From an uncultured Collinsella sp. (lineage in GTDB: Bacteria > Actinomycetota > Coriobacteriia > Coriobacteriales > Coriobacteriaceae): a DNA stretch of 64,000 bases. Below are positions 8,332 to 16,646 of this stretch, one piece after another. The stretch covers positions 1 through 64,000 of the forward strand of contig URPK01000008.1 in NCBI GenBank assembly GCA_900549715.1, in the 5' to 3' direction. The notes beneath the pieces are model-generated. The model was given only the letters and a program-made list of their open reading frames with translations, was not told the DNA's origin and made no database searches. Each line of letters opens with the position of its first letter. The stretch's first letter is position 1. The translations under genes and the position numbers were made by a program.

Positions 8332-9402
8332 ATGTCGCTCGTTTTGGATATCAAAAAACGCTATCCCGGGTTTATGCTCGACATGCAGCTTGAGGCCGGC
8401 GAGGAGCGTGTGGCGCTCCTGGGCGCCTCGGGTTGCGGCAAGAGCTGCACGTTGCGCTGCATTGCCGGCGTGGAGACACCCGACGAGGGCAAGATCGTCG
8501 TCAACGGCGTGACCTTCTTTGACTCTGCGGCGGGCATCAACCTTTTGCCCCAGGAGCGAAAATGCGCCCTGATGTTTCAAAACTATCAGCTGTTTCCCAA
8601 CATGACGGTGGCCGATAACGTGTGCGCCGGCGTAAAGGATGCGGGCGACGCCGCGGCGCGCAGGCAGCTTGCCGAGCGCTACCTGGGTATCTTTGGACTG
8701 GCCGACTTTGCCGACCGCTATCCCGCGCGCCTCTCGGGCGGCCAGCAGCAGCGTGTGGCGCTCGCGCGCATGGTGGCGGCGCATCCGGGCATTTTTATGT
8801 TTGACGAGCCCATGAGCGCACTCGATTCCTATCTTAAGAGCGCCCTCGAGCAGAACATGCTCGACCTGTTCGACGTCTGTAACCGTACCGTGCTCTACGT
8901 GAGCCACGATATTGACGAGGCGTGCCGCCTGTGCGAGCGCATCTGTGTGATGCATAACGGGCATGTGGAGGAGATCGGCTCCGTCGAGGACGTGGTCCGC
9001 CGGCCGCAAACCTTGGCCGCACTTCGCCTGACGGGCTGCAAGAATACGAGCCGCGCGCGCAAGATCGGGCCTCAGGAAGTTGAAGCCCTGGACTGGGGTA
9101 TGACCTTTAACGTGGGTCGCGAGGTTCCCGATAATGTGGCGTACCTTGGCATTCGCGCAAGCTACTTCCATGTCGACAATCGCGCTGAGCGGGGCCGCAA
9201 CAGTTATGACTTGCATGTGGCCCGTGTGAGTGATTCGCGCTTTGAGCGGCTGGTGTTGCTGGACGTGCCGCGCGTTGATGCGCCCACGCGTCTGCAGTGG
9301 AAGGTCAACAAGGTGAGCGTACCTGTAGAGGAGTTGCCACAGGCGGGGGAGACCTTGCGCATGCATTTTGATGCGAGCAGGATTCATTTGGTTTGTCGAT
9401 AG
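8332..9402 (+). CDS. modC: molybdate ABC transporter ATP-binding protein ModC
   Basis: ATPase that powers molybdate import through ModB. Walker A GASGCGKSCTLRCIAG (about residues 33-48), signature LSGGQQQRVALAR and Walker B IFMFDEPMSALD are all present. The last 110 residues after the ATPase core resemble the TOBE-type regulatory domain of ModC. Three bases separate it from modB, with GGAGG upstream of ATG 8332. A weak hairpin with a T-run at about 9427-9451 may end the operon. Confidence 0.93.
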   Translation: MSLVLDIKKRYPGFMLDMQLEAGEERVALLGASGCGKSCTLRCIAGVETPDEGKIVVNGVTFFDSAAGINLLPQERKCALMFQNYQLFPNMTVADNVCAGVKDAGDAAARRQLAERYLGIFGLADFADRYPARLSGGQQQRVALARMVAAHPGIFMFDEPMSALDSYLKSALEQNMLDLFDVCNRTVLYVSHDIDEACRLCERICVMHNGHVEEIGSVEDVVRRPQTLAALRLTGCKNTSRARKIGPQEVEALDWGMTFNVGREVPDNVAYLGIRASYFHVDNRAERGRNSYDLHVARVSDSRFERLVLLDVPRVDAPTRLQWKVNKVSVPVEELPQAGETLRMHFDASRIHLVCR

Positions 9403-9537
9403 CGCCGGGTAATGCCGTCGGGGGATATAAGCCTCGGCGGCTTTGTTTTTGCCGTTCGCCGAATGAGGGATGACAAACTCCTATCAATCAAGATAATAAT
9501 TTATTAAACGACGGCACTCGACGCTGTCGTACGAATG

Positions 9538-9569
9538 TCAACGGTGTTCGCATGGTCGATGACCGTTGA
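9538..9569 (+). promoter_or_regulatory. operator-like dyad upstream of the reductase cluster
   Basis: TCAACGGT (9538-9545) and ACCGTTGA (9562-9569) are exact inverted repeats 24 bases centre to centre, upstream of the first leader ORF. The rest of the 9403-9605 gap holds an AT-rich stretch (about 9495-9515) and no recognised gene. Confidence 0.4.
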
Positions 9570-9605
9570 TATAGTTGACCTCAACTTGTAAAGGAGGGCG
9601 CGCAC

Positions 9606-9674
9606 ATGCCGCAGACGACATACATTCGCCGCGTTGCCGCGCGCGCCCTGTATATGGCTCGGAGTCGCATATGA
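9606..9674 (+). CDS. arginine-rich 22-residue leader peptide (putative)
   Basis: A short ORF, MPQTTYIRRVAARALYMARSRI, preceded by a near-perfect AAGGAGG at good spacing, which makes translation likely. Five of its 22 residues are arginine. Its stop overlaps the ATG of the next small ORF (ATATGA), so the two would be translationally coupled. The product is not recognised; its position before the reductase cluster suggests a leader with an attenuation role, which is inference. Confidence 0.45.
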   Translation: MPQTTYIRRVAARALYMARSRI

Positions 9675-9841
9675 GCAGGTATGTTCACGGCTCCGGGAGA
9701 GACGACGCACAATTAAATAGTCAACCGCAAAGCAGGTTCCCCAAAATTCCGGGTTTGAGCACGGCAGGGCAATCGCCGCCCGTCGTGCATCGATACCGCT
9801 GTTATCCGTTTTTGGTTCGAGAGGGGAACCGCCATGGCTGA
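9671..9841 (+). CDS. 56-residue coupled upstream ORF (putative)
   Basis: It begins inside the stop of the leader peptide and ends inside the first codons of the downstream reductase (ATG 9834, stop 9839-9841), so ribosomes could pass from one to the next. Composition is polar with several prolines and arginines, without a recognisable domain. It may serve only to couple translation, or be a chance ORF. Confidence 0.35.
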   Translation: MSRYVHGSGRDDAQLNSQPQSRFPKIPGLSTAGQSPPVVHRYRCYPFLVREGNRHG

Positions 9842-11117
9842 AGAATTCGATTTCCATCCGATGTGGGAGAGCCTCGGCATGAATCTTGCCGACCACGACA
9901 TGCTGCTGGGCGCCGTGGGCCAGATGTACGGCGATATGTTCCTGACGCAGAACAATCGCCCCAAGTCCACGTCCTACCTGGACTTTGTGGCCACCAACAT
10001 CCACAGCGGCCGTATTAAGGAGATGCTCGACAAGAAGGAGGCCGGCGAGGCCACCAAGATCGTCGGTTCGTTCTGCGTGTACGTGCCCGAGGAGATTGTG
10101 CTCGCCTGCGACGGTATTCCCGTGGGCCTGTGCTCGGGTGCCGATTGGGCAACCGATAAGGTCGAGGAGCATCTGCCGCGCAACACCTGCCCGCTTATCA
10201 AGAGCTTTGCCGGCTTTAAGCTGGGCGAGGTCTGCCCCTACATTGAGTCGAGTGACTTGGTGGTAGGCGAGAACACCTGCGATGGCAAGAAGAAGGCCTA
10301 CGAGTTTTTTGCCACGCAAAAGAACATGTACGTCATGGATATTCCCAACGTACACGACGAGTCGACGCTCGTGACCTGGAAGGCCGAGGTCAAGAAGCTC
10401 GCCGCCAAGATCGAGGAAGAGTGCGGCGTCACGATTACGCCTGAGCGTCTGAAGGCCGCCATCCACGCCGTCAATGAGAAGCGTCGCGCCCTGCAGCGCC
10501 TCGCTGCCACGCGCGCTGCCGACCCTGCGCCCATCAGCGGTCTTGACAGCCTGCTGACCGTTCAGGCCGCCTTTATGGACGACACGCCACGTCTGACCGG
10601 AGCCATTAACGATATGGCGGCCGAGTGTGAGCAGCGTGTCGAGGTCGGCGAGGGCGTGGCGCCCAAGGGGACTAAGCGCATCCTGTACACCGGTACGCCC
10701 ATGGCCGTGCCCAACTGGAAGCTGTTCAACCTCATCGAGAAAGCCGGTGGCATTGTGGTAGGCGAGGAGTCCTGCACGGGCTCGCGCTATTACAAGGACC
10801 TGGTCGACGAGTCCGGTGAGACGGTCGACGAGATGCTCGATGCCATCGCCGAGCGCTACTTTAAGATCAACTGCGCCGTCTTTACGCCCAACGACCAGCG
10901 TATGAAGGACATTGTCCAGATGGCCAAGGACCTGCATGCCGACGGCATCGTCGACGTGGCCCTGCAGTTCTGCACGCTCTACGAGATGGAGTCGTTTGCC
11001 GTGGAGAAGGCCGCCGAGGAGGCCGGCATTCCGTTTATGCACATCACGACCGACTACGCCGGCGAGGACGCAGGCCAACTGCAAACCAGGATCGAGGCTT
11101 TCTTGGAAACCATTTAG
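9834..11117 (+). CDS. double-cubane-cluster / 2-hydroxyacyl-CoA dehydratase-type reductase, copy 1
   Basis: A 427-residue HgdB/YjiM-family protein, expected to be an oxygen-sensitive iron-sulfur reductase re-energised by an ATP-dependent activase. Cysteines in NTCPLIKSFAGFKLG, GENTCDGKKKAYE and GEESCTGSRYYKD fit cluster ligands of this family. GAGGGGA precedes ATG 9834. A paralogue follows (11273) and then the activase (12591), as in double-cubane cluster protein systems. The substrate is unknown; a classical dehydratase would need a second HgdA-type subunit, and both copies here look HgdB-like. Confidence 0.82.
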   Translation: MAEEFDFHPMWESLGMNLADHDMLLGAVGQMYGDMFLTQNNRPKSTSYLDFVATNIHSGRIKEMLDKKEAGEATKIVGSFCVYVPEEIVLACDGIPVGLCSGADWATDKVEEHLPRNTCPLIKSFAGFKLGEVCPYIESSDLVVGENTCDGKKKAYEFFATQKNMYVMDIPNVHDESTLVTWKAEVKKLAAKIEEECGVTITPERLKAAIHAVNEKRRALQRLAATRAADPAPISGLDSLLTVQAAFMDDTPRLTGAINDMAAECEQRVEVGEGVAPKGTKRILYTGTPMAVPNWKLFNLIEKAGGIVVGEESCTGSRYYKDLVDESGETVDEMLDAIAERYFKINCAVFTPNDQRMKDIVQMAKDLHADGIVDVALQFCTLYEMESFAVEKAAEEAGIPFMHITTDYAGEDAGQLQTRIEAFLETI

Positions 11118-11136
11118 GACTATCCGTCCCGGTGGC

Positions 11137-11230
11137 TTCCCCAGGCACCCGATCTTGCCGTTCAAACCGTCGCTTGCGTACCAGAAGTACGCGGCGCCCC
11201 TCTTTCACGGCAACCTCGGGCACCTGGGAA
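11137..11230. repeat. structured intergenic repeat, family E, copy 1
   Basis: Outer arms (11137-11160 with 11207-11230) pair at 19 of 24 positions, with an inner stem around AGAAGTAC. A closely related element follows the second reductase gene (12431-12538) and a more distant one lies after valS (35486-35584). Confidence 0.65.
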
Positions 11231-11272
11231 AGCCGTTTCCTTGGTTGGTTAAAAGGTCTGTTAAGGAGTTAT

Positions 11273-12436
11273 ATGTCGGAAAATATTGAGCAGCCGTTGC
11301 CGCGCACATTTGAGGAGTTCAACGAGCAGCGCAAGGCGGCGTTTATTCGCGTCAAGGATTACAAGCAGGCGGGTAATCGCCTGGTCGGCTTCTTGTGCAG
11401 CTACACGCCGCTCGAGATTATTGATGCCGCGGGGGCTGCGAGCGTGGCGCTGTGCGGCACGTCCGACGAGTTGATTCCCGAGGCCGAGAAGGTGCTGCCG
11501 GCAAACCTCTGCCCGCTCATCAAGTCGACGTACGGCTTTGCCTACTCGCAAAAGTGCCCGTTTACGTACTTTAGCGACATGATCATCGGTGAGACCACCT
11601 GCGACGGCAAGAAGAAGATGTACGAGCTGCTCAACGAGCTCAAGCGCACGCACATTCTGCATCTTCCGCAGGGTCGCGATCGCGCCTACGAGCGTGAAGG
11701 CTGGTACGAGGAGTGCCGCCTGCTCAAGGAGGAGCTCGAGAACTTCTACGGCATTACGATTACTTATGACGACCTGCGCGCCGCCGTCCGTCGTCGCAAT
11801 CGCTTGCGTGCGGCCCAGCTCGAGATGTTCGCGTTGCAGGCCAACCAGCCGGCGGCTATGAGCGGCGTCGACCTGATGAGCACCATGTTCGCCGGTACGT
11901 TCAGCTTTGATATCGAGGCCTATACGCAGCAGCTGGAGCAAAAGGTCGCCAAGCTTCGTGAGTCCTACGAGGCTGGCGAGCGCCCGATTGCGGCGGATGC
12001 CAAGCGCATTCTGATCACTGGCTGCCCGGTGGGCGGCGTGATCAACAAGATCGGCCGCACCATCGAGTCCAACGGCGGTGTGGTCGTGTGTATGGACGAC
12101 TGCTCGGGCGAGCGCACGGCGGCCATGATGATCGACCCGGAGGCTCCCGACATTCTGCGCGCCATCGCCGACCGTTATCTGGATATCAACTGCTCGGTCA
12201 TGACGCCCAACGACGGTCGTATGGAAAACACGCTGGCCATGTGCGAGAAGTATCATGTCGATGGCGTGGTAGAGAGCGTGCTACAGGCCTGCCACACCTT
12301 TAACGTGGAGAGTGCGCGCATGCAGGAGGCCGTCGAGGGTGCGGGTATTCCGTATATGAAAATCGAGACCGACTACAGCAACGGCGACATGGGCCAGATC
12401 GAGACTCGCATCGCTGCCTTCATCGAAACCCTCTAG
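11273..12436 (+). CDS. double-cubane-cluster / 2-hydroxyacyl-CoA dehydratase-type reductase, copy 2
   Basis: Paralogue of the preceding gene, 387 residues and about 40 residues shorter at the N-terminus. It keeps the cysteine motifs NLCPLIKSTYGFAYSQKCP, GETTCDGKKKMYE and CMDDCSGER and the C-terminal TDYSNGDMGQIETRI. ATG 11273 has AAGGAG upstream. Two adjacent, diverged copies with one activase suggest either a heterodimer or two reductases served by one activator; sequence alone does not decide. Substrate unknown. Confidence 0.82.
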   Translation: MSENIEQPLPRTFEEFNEQRKAAFIRVKDYKQAGNRLVGFLCSYTPLEIIDAAGAASVALCGTSDELIPEAEKVLPANLCPLIKSTYGFAYSQKCPFTYFSDMIIGETTCDGKKKMYELLNELKRTHILHLPQGRDRAYEREGWYEECRLLKEELENFYGITITYDDLRAAVRRRNRLRAAQLEMFALQANQPAAMSGVDLMSTMFAGTFSFDIEAYTQQLEQKVAKLRESYEAGERPIAADAKRILITGCPVGGVINKIGRTIESNGGVVVCMDDCSGERTAAMMIDPEAPDILRAIADRYLDINCSVMTPNDGRMENTLAMCEKYHVDGVVESVLQACHTFNVESARMQEAVEGAGIPYMKIETDYSNGDMGQIETRIAAFIETL

Positions 12437-12538
12437 CTTCCTCAGGCACCGGATCTTGCCCCTCAAACCGTCGCTTGCGTACCAAAGTACGCTGCGCTCC
12501 TCTTTCGGGGCAACCTCCGGCACCTGAGAAACCTAGAG
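12431..12538. repeat. structured intergenic repeat, family E, copy 2
   Basis: It starts with CTCTAG, overlapping the last codon of the reductase, and ends with CTAGAG. It holds long imperfect arms (about 12438-12460 with 12506-12529) and an inner stem around CAAAGTACGC. It could form a 3' hairpin on the reductase mRNA. Confidence 0.65.
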
Positions 12539-12590
12539 TTAAGGCGCCTGAACGCGCCGCTACCTTTGATGTTTAGATTGGGAGAGAGCC

Positions 12591-13355
12591 ATGATAGGGA
12601 TCGGGATCGATATCGGGTCTACGGCGGCTAAGGCTGCCGTGGTCGATGGGGAGGGTTCGGTGGCGTGGGCGTGCGTGCAGCCCACCGGGTTCTCGTCGGT
12701 CGATGCGGCCGAGCGCTTGCGCGGCGAGCTCGCTTCAGCCGGCTATGACGTGACGGCCGAAGATGCTCGCGTGGTCGCGACTGGCTACGGCCGTGTTGCC
12801 GTGCCCTATGCGCACAAGGTCGTGACCGAGATCACCTGCCACGGCACCGGTGCCGTGCGCCTGTTTGGCGATCACGGCACGGTGATCGACGTGGGCGGCC
12901 AGGACACCAAGGTCATTCAGCTTAAAAGTGGCCGCGTGGCCAAGTTTGCCATGAACGACAAGTGCGCCGCCGGCACGGGGCGCTTTTTGGAGATCATGGC
13001 CGATCGCCTGGGCATATCGCAGCAGCAGATGGCCGACCTGGCGCGTTCCGGCGAGCCGACCAAGATCAGCAGCATGTGCACGGTGTTTGCCGAAAGCGAG
13101 GTTATCAGCCTGATTGGTCGCGGTGAGCCGCGCGAGAACATTGCGCGCGGCGTGATCGAAAGCGTCGTGTCGCGCGTGGCGACCATGGCCGGGCAGGCCG
13201 CGGGCGCCCCGTACTACCTGACCGGTGGCCTGTGCGAGAACGCCTTCGTGGTGGAGCGGTTGGGTGAGCTACTGGGGTCGCCGGTGACCACCTCGCCCCA
13301 GGCTCGCTTTGCCGGTGCCATCGGCGCGGCCATTCGCGCGCAGGCGCTCAATTAA
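12591..13355 (+). CDS. CoA-dehydratase activase / double-cubane protein activator (HgdC family)
   Basis: A 254-residue ASKHA-fold ATPase that transfers one electron to its partner reductase at the cost of ATP. Seen: GIDIGSTAAKAAV phosphate-binding loop at the N-terminus, VIDVGGQDTKVI, and the two cluster-ligand cysteines in NDKCAAGTGRF and SSMCTVFAESEV, which would bridge a 4Fe-4S cluster in the homodimer. GGAGAG lies before ATG 12591. It belongs functionally with the two upstream reductases. Confidence 0.9.
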   Translation: MIGIGIDIGSTAAKAAVVDGEGSVAWACVQPTGFSSVDAAERLRGELASAGYDVTAEDARVVATGYGRVAVPYAHKVVTEITCHGTGAVRLFGDHGTVIDVGGQDTKVIQLKSGRVAKFAMNDKCAAGTGRFLEIMADRLGISQQQMADLARSGEPTKISSMCTVFAESEVISLIGRGEPRENIARGVIESVVSRVATMAGQAAGAPYYLTGGLCENAFVVERLGELLGSPVTTSPQARFAGAIGAAIRAQALN

Positions 13356-13425
13356 TGCATCCGCCCCAGGCTCGCATTCATGCGTATACTGGGAGAAAAT
13401 GATTGACCGATGAGAGGAGGTATCG

Positions 13426-14475
13426 ATGGCTGACGATCAGATTAAGCTCACGTCTATGACTGCCGCGAGCGGTTGAGCCGCTAAGTTGGCTCCTGGAGCC
13501 CTCGCCCAGGTCCTGGGCGACTTACCCAATGTGCATAACGACAACCTGCTCGTGGGGTTCGATACCTCCGACGATGCGAGCGTCTTTCGCGTTGGCGATA
13601 ACCTGGGCCTCGTTCAGTCCATCGACTTCTTCCCGCCGATGGTCGACGACCCGTTCCTGTTTGGCCAGATCGCCGCGGCCAACTCGCTGTCGGACATCTA
13701 TGCCATGGGCGGGCGGCCGAGTCATGTCATGAACCTGCTCTGCATACCCAGTTGCCTGGGCGTCGAGGTTGCCGGCCAGATTCTGGCGGGTGGCGCCGAC
13801 AAGTGCGTCGAGGCCGGCTGCTCTATCGCGGGCGGCCACACCATCAACGACGACGAGCCCAAGTACGGCCTGTCCGTGAGCGGCTTTGTCGCGCTCGACC
13901 GTATGCTCGCCAACAGCGGTGCGCGCGTGGGCGATGCGCTACTGCTGACCAAGGCGGTTGGCTCGGGCATCATCACCACGGCCATTAAGGGCGAGCTTAT
14001 CGAGCAGGACGAGGCCGCAGCCATGTTTGACTCGATGCGCACCCTCAACGAGGCGCCGATTCGTCTGGCCGAGGGACTTGAGCTTCACGGCTGCACCGAT
14101 GTCACGGGCTTTGGCCTGATCGGGCACGCGTGCGAGATGGCCGAGGGCTCGGGTGTGCAGATTGAGCTTACGTCGGGGGCGGTGTCGCTCTTTGACCAGG
14201 TGCTCGACATGGCGCGTCTGGGCATTATCCCTGCCGGCGCCTACCGCAACCAGGACTTCTTTGGCCCCCGCGTGGCGGCCGACGATGACCTGGAACCGGG
14301 CATGTTGGATGCGCTGTACGATCCGCAGACGTCTGGTGGCCTGCTTATCGCGGCGCCTGCTGCCGATGTGGATGAGCTTGCGCGCCGCCTGCATGCCGAA
14401 GGACGTATCGCCGCCGTCGTCGGTCACGTGTGCGAGCCGGTGCCAGGCGGTCCTGCCGTCCGCGTTGTTCGCTAG
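13426..14475 (+). CDS. selD: selenide, water dikinase SelD, itself a selenoprotein (in-frame TGA at 13474-13476)
   Basis: Makes selenophosphate from selenide and ATP, the Se donor for Sec-tRNA and other Se uses. Reading starts at ATG 13426 (GAGGAGG upstream) and passes through TGA 13474-13476 at codon 17, in the context AASG-U-AAKLAPGAL, exactly where other SelD proteins have catalytic Cys or Sec followed by the essential lysine. Total length would be 349 residues. GGHTINDDEPKYGL and the C-terminal DPQTSGGLLIAAP are SelD hallmarks. A caller that treats TGA as stop would start at about 13486 and lose the active site. Confidence 0.94.
13477..13521 (+). promoter_or_regulatory. candidate bacterial SECIS region after the selD Sec codon
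   Basis: Two hairpins follow the TGA. GGCTC-CTG-GAGCC (13488-13500) has its loop 17-19 bases after the codon, the distance expected of a bacterial SECIS. A stronger 8-9 bp hairpin (13502-13521), with AGGTCCT at its tip resembling the fdhF apical loop, lies about 35 bases away, further than usual. Which one SelB binds is undecided. Confidence 0.55.
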
Positions 14476-14536
14476 CCCGCACGTTTATGTAACTGTTTGC
14501 CGTTCTCTAGAACGGCTCTTTCGAAAGGAATTTGCT

Positions 14537-15163
14537 ATGTCTACCAAGATTGAAGTCAATGCCATGGGCGATGCCTGCCCGCTGCCCGTCGTCAAGACGC
14601 TCAAAGCTCTGAAGCGGCTCGATGGCGAGGGCGCCGTCGTGACCTCGGTCGACAACGAGACCGCCGTCAAGAACATCTCCAAGATGGCGCAGGAGAAAGG
14701 CTGCACGGCCTCGGTCGAGAAGGTTTCTGACGCCGAGTGGCACGTGACCGTGGCGACCTCTGGCGCCGTTGCCATGGCCGATCCCGAGCAGGATGGCGCT
14801 GCCTTCTGTGATGCCAGCGCCGGCAAGGGCAGGCTCGTCATTTCCGTCTACACCGACTGCATGGGCCGTGGCGACGACGAGCTGGGCCACAAGCTCATGA
14901 AGGCGTTTATCTTTGCCGTGACGCAGCAGGAGGAGCTGCCCGCGACCATGCTGTTCTACAACGGCGGCGCCAAGCTCACCGTTGAGGGCTCGCCGGTGCT
15001 CGACGACCTGAAGGGCCTGGCCGAGCAGGGCGTCGAGATTCTCACCTGTGGTACCTGCCTCGACCACTATGGCATTAAAGACCAGCTTGCGGTGGGCGAG
15101 GTCACCAACATGTACGTGATCGTGGAGAAGATGGAGCAGGCCGTGCGCGTCGTGCGCCCGTAG
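14537..15163 (+). CDS. yedF: sulfurtransferase-like selenium metabolism protein YedF
   Basis: A 208-residue two-domain protein: N-terminal TusA-like domain with the conserved DACPLPVVKTLKAL motif and its cysteine, then a DsrE-like half with LFYNGGAKL and EILTCGTCLDHYG cysteines. YedF occurs with selD, where it is thought to handle Se or S for labile selenium cofactors; the exact reaction is not established. GAAAGGA precedes ATG 14537. It follows selD by 61 bases. Confidence 0.88.
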   Translation: MSTKIEVNAMGDACPLPVVKTLKALKRLDGEGAVVTSVDNETAVKNISKMAQEKGCTASVEKVSDAEWHVTVATSGAVAMADPEQDGAAFCDASAGKGRLVISVYTDCMGRGDDELGHKLMKAFIFAVTQQEELPATMLFYNGGAKLTVEGSPVLDDLKGLAEQGVEILTCGTCLDHYGIKDQLAVGEVTNMYVIVEKMEQAVRVVRP

Positions 15164-15182
15164 CGTATTGGTTGGAGTTGCC

Positions 15183-15434
15183 ATGAGGGAGAAGCGCCCG
15201 GCGCTTGTCATCACGTTTCCCACCACGGCGGCCGCCATGGGCTGCGAGTCCCTGTGCATCGAGCGCGGCCTTCCCGGGCGAACGATTCCCGTGCCCGGGG
15301 AGGTCGCTGCCGGCTGTGGTCTGGCGTGGAAAGCGTTGCCTGCCGATGAGGAGCTGCTGCGCGGCGAACTCGCCGCGGCGGGCGTTCCCACCGAGGGCTA
15401 TACCGTGATTGATATGTGGGAGGTCGTGCGATGA
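15183..15434 (+). CDS. DUF3343 protein
   Basis: An 83-residue protein, REKRPALVITFPTTAAAMG at its start, matching the small DUF3343 family often found between yedF and a class V desulfurase in selenium-using anaerobes. Function is unknown; it may act in selenium delivery. GGAG lies five bases before ATG 15183. Its stop overlaps the next start (ATGA), so it is translationally coupled to the desulfurase. Confidence 0.8.
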   Translation: MREKRPALVITFPTTAAAMGCESLCIERGLPGRTIPVPGEVAAGCGLAWKALPADEELLRGELAAAGVPTEGYTVIDMWEVVR

Positions 15435-16570
15435 TCTACCTGGATAACGCGGCGACGACCATGCACAAGCCGCAGACGGTCATCGATGCCGTGACGCAGG
15501 CGATGTGCTCGCTCGGCAATGCCGGGCGCGGCGCCACGTCGGGTGCCCTCGATGCCGCTCGTACGATTCACGGTTGCCGTGCCAAGCTCGCGCGCCTTTT
15601 AGGTTGCCCGAGGGCGGACCATGTGTGCTTTACGCCCAACTCTACGGCGGCGCTCAACACCGCCATCTGTGGCGTGGTGCGCCCCGGCGACCGCGTGGTC
15701 ACGACGGTGCTCGAGCACAACTCCGTGCTACGTCCGCTCAATCGCTTGGCGGCAGAGCAGGGTGTGACGGTTGAGCATGCGGGTTGCGACGCGAACGGCG
15801 CGCTCGACTACGACGAGCTCGAGCGGCTAGTCACGCCCGGTACGCGTGCCGTGGTGGTGACGCACGCCTCAAATGTGACCGGCAACGCGGTCGACATTGC
15901 GCGCGTGGCGGCCATGGCCCATGCGGCCGGTGCGCTGGTGATCGTCGATGCCTCTCAGTCTGCCGGCACGGCGCGTATCGATATGCATGCCATGGGGCTC
16001 GACATTGTGTGCTTTACCGGCCACAAGGGGCTCATGGGACCCCAAGGCACCGGCGGCCTGGCCGTGGCGGAGGGCATTGACGTGTCTCCGTGGGCCATGG
16101 GCGGCACGGGCGTGCACAGCTTTGACCCACTGCAGCCACTTGAGTGGCCCACGCGTCTTGAGGCGGGCACGCTCAACGGCCACGGCATCGCGGGACTTTC
16201 TGCCGGTCTCGACTTTATCGAGGCGCAAGGCGGGGTCGAGGCGATTACGGCGCATGAGCGCTCGCTTGCAGAGCGCTTCCTCGCCGGTGCTCGCGAAATC
16301 CCCGGCATTGCGCTCTACGGTGCGTTTGACCAGCCCGTGCGCTCGGCGATCGTCTCACTCAACGTGGGTGATATCGACTCGGCCGAGATCTCGGACGCGC
16401 TCATGCAAGGGTGGGGGATTGCGACGCGCCCCGGTGCCCATTGCGCTCCGCTCATGCACCGTGCGTTAGATACCGAGCGCCAGGGTGTCGTCCGCTTCTC
16501 GTTTGGGTATTTCAACACGACCGAAGAAGTCGACACGGCTATCGATGCTCTGCGCAATTTAGCCTGCTAA
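15431..16570 (+). CDS. cysteine desulfurase / selenocysteine lyase family protein (class V PLP aminotransferase)
   Basis: A 379-residue PLP enzyme. MIYLDNAATTMHKP opens the protein, FTGHKGLMGPQGTGGL contains the PLP lysine, and RPGAHCAPLMH carries the catalytic cysteine. It would mobilise S from cysteine or Se from selenocysteine as the donor for SelD or YedF. Overlap with the DUF3343 stop and position at the end of selD-yedF-DUF3343 support a selenium role rather than general Fe-S assembly. A terminator follows. Confidence 0.88.
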   Translation: MIYLDNAATTMHKPQTVIDAVTQAMCSLGNAGRGATSGALDAARTIHGCRAKLARLLGCPRADHVCFTPNSTAALNTAICGVVRPGDRVVTTVLEHNSVLRPLNRLAAEQGVTVEHAGCDANGALDYDELERLVTPGTRAVVVTHASNVTGNAVDIARVAAMAHAAGALVIVDASQSAGTARIDMHAMGLDIVCFTGHKGLMGPQGTGGLAVAEGIDVSPWAMGGTGVHSFDPLQPLEWPTRLEAGTLNGHGIAGLSAGLDFIEAQGGVEAITAHERSLAERFLAGAREIPGIALYGAFDQPVRSAIVSLNVGDIDSAEISDALMQGWGIATRPGAHCAPLMHRALDTERQGVVRFSFGYFNTTEEVDTAIDALRNLAC

Positions 16571-16593
16571 AGCTGCTGGACCGTTTATACTTG

Positions 16594-16625
16594 CGGGACG
16601 GGTATTTTGCCCGTCCCGTTTTTGT
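16594..16625 (+). terminator. intrinsic terminator after the selenium operon
   Basis: A 9-bp perfect stem CGGGACGGG/CCCGTCCCG (16594-16602 with 16610-16618) is followed by a T-rich tract. Confidence 0.88.
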
Positions 16626-16646
16626 TTCGACCCGAAAGGTGTGCCT

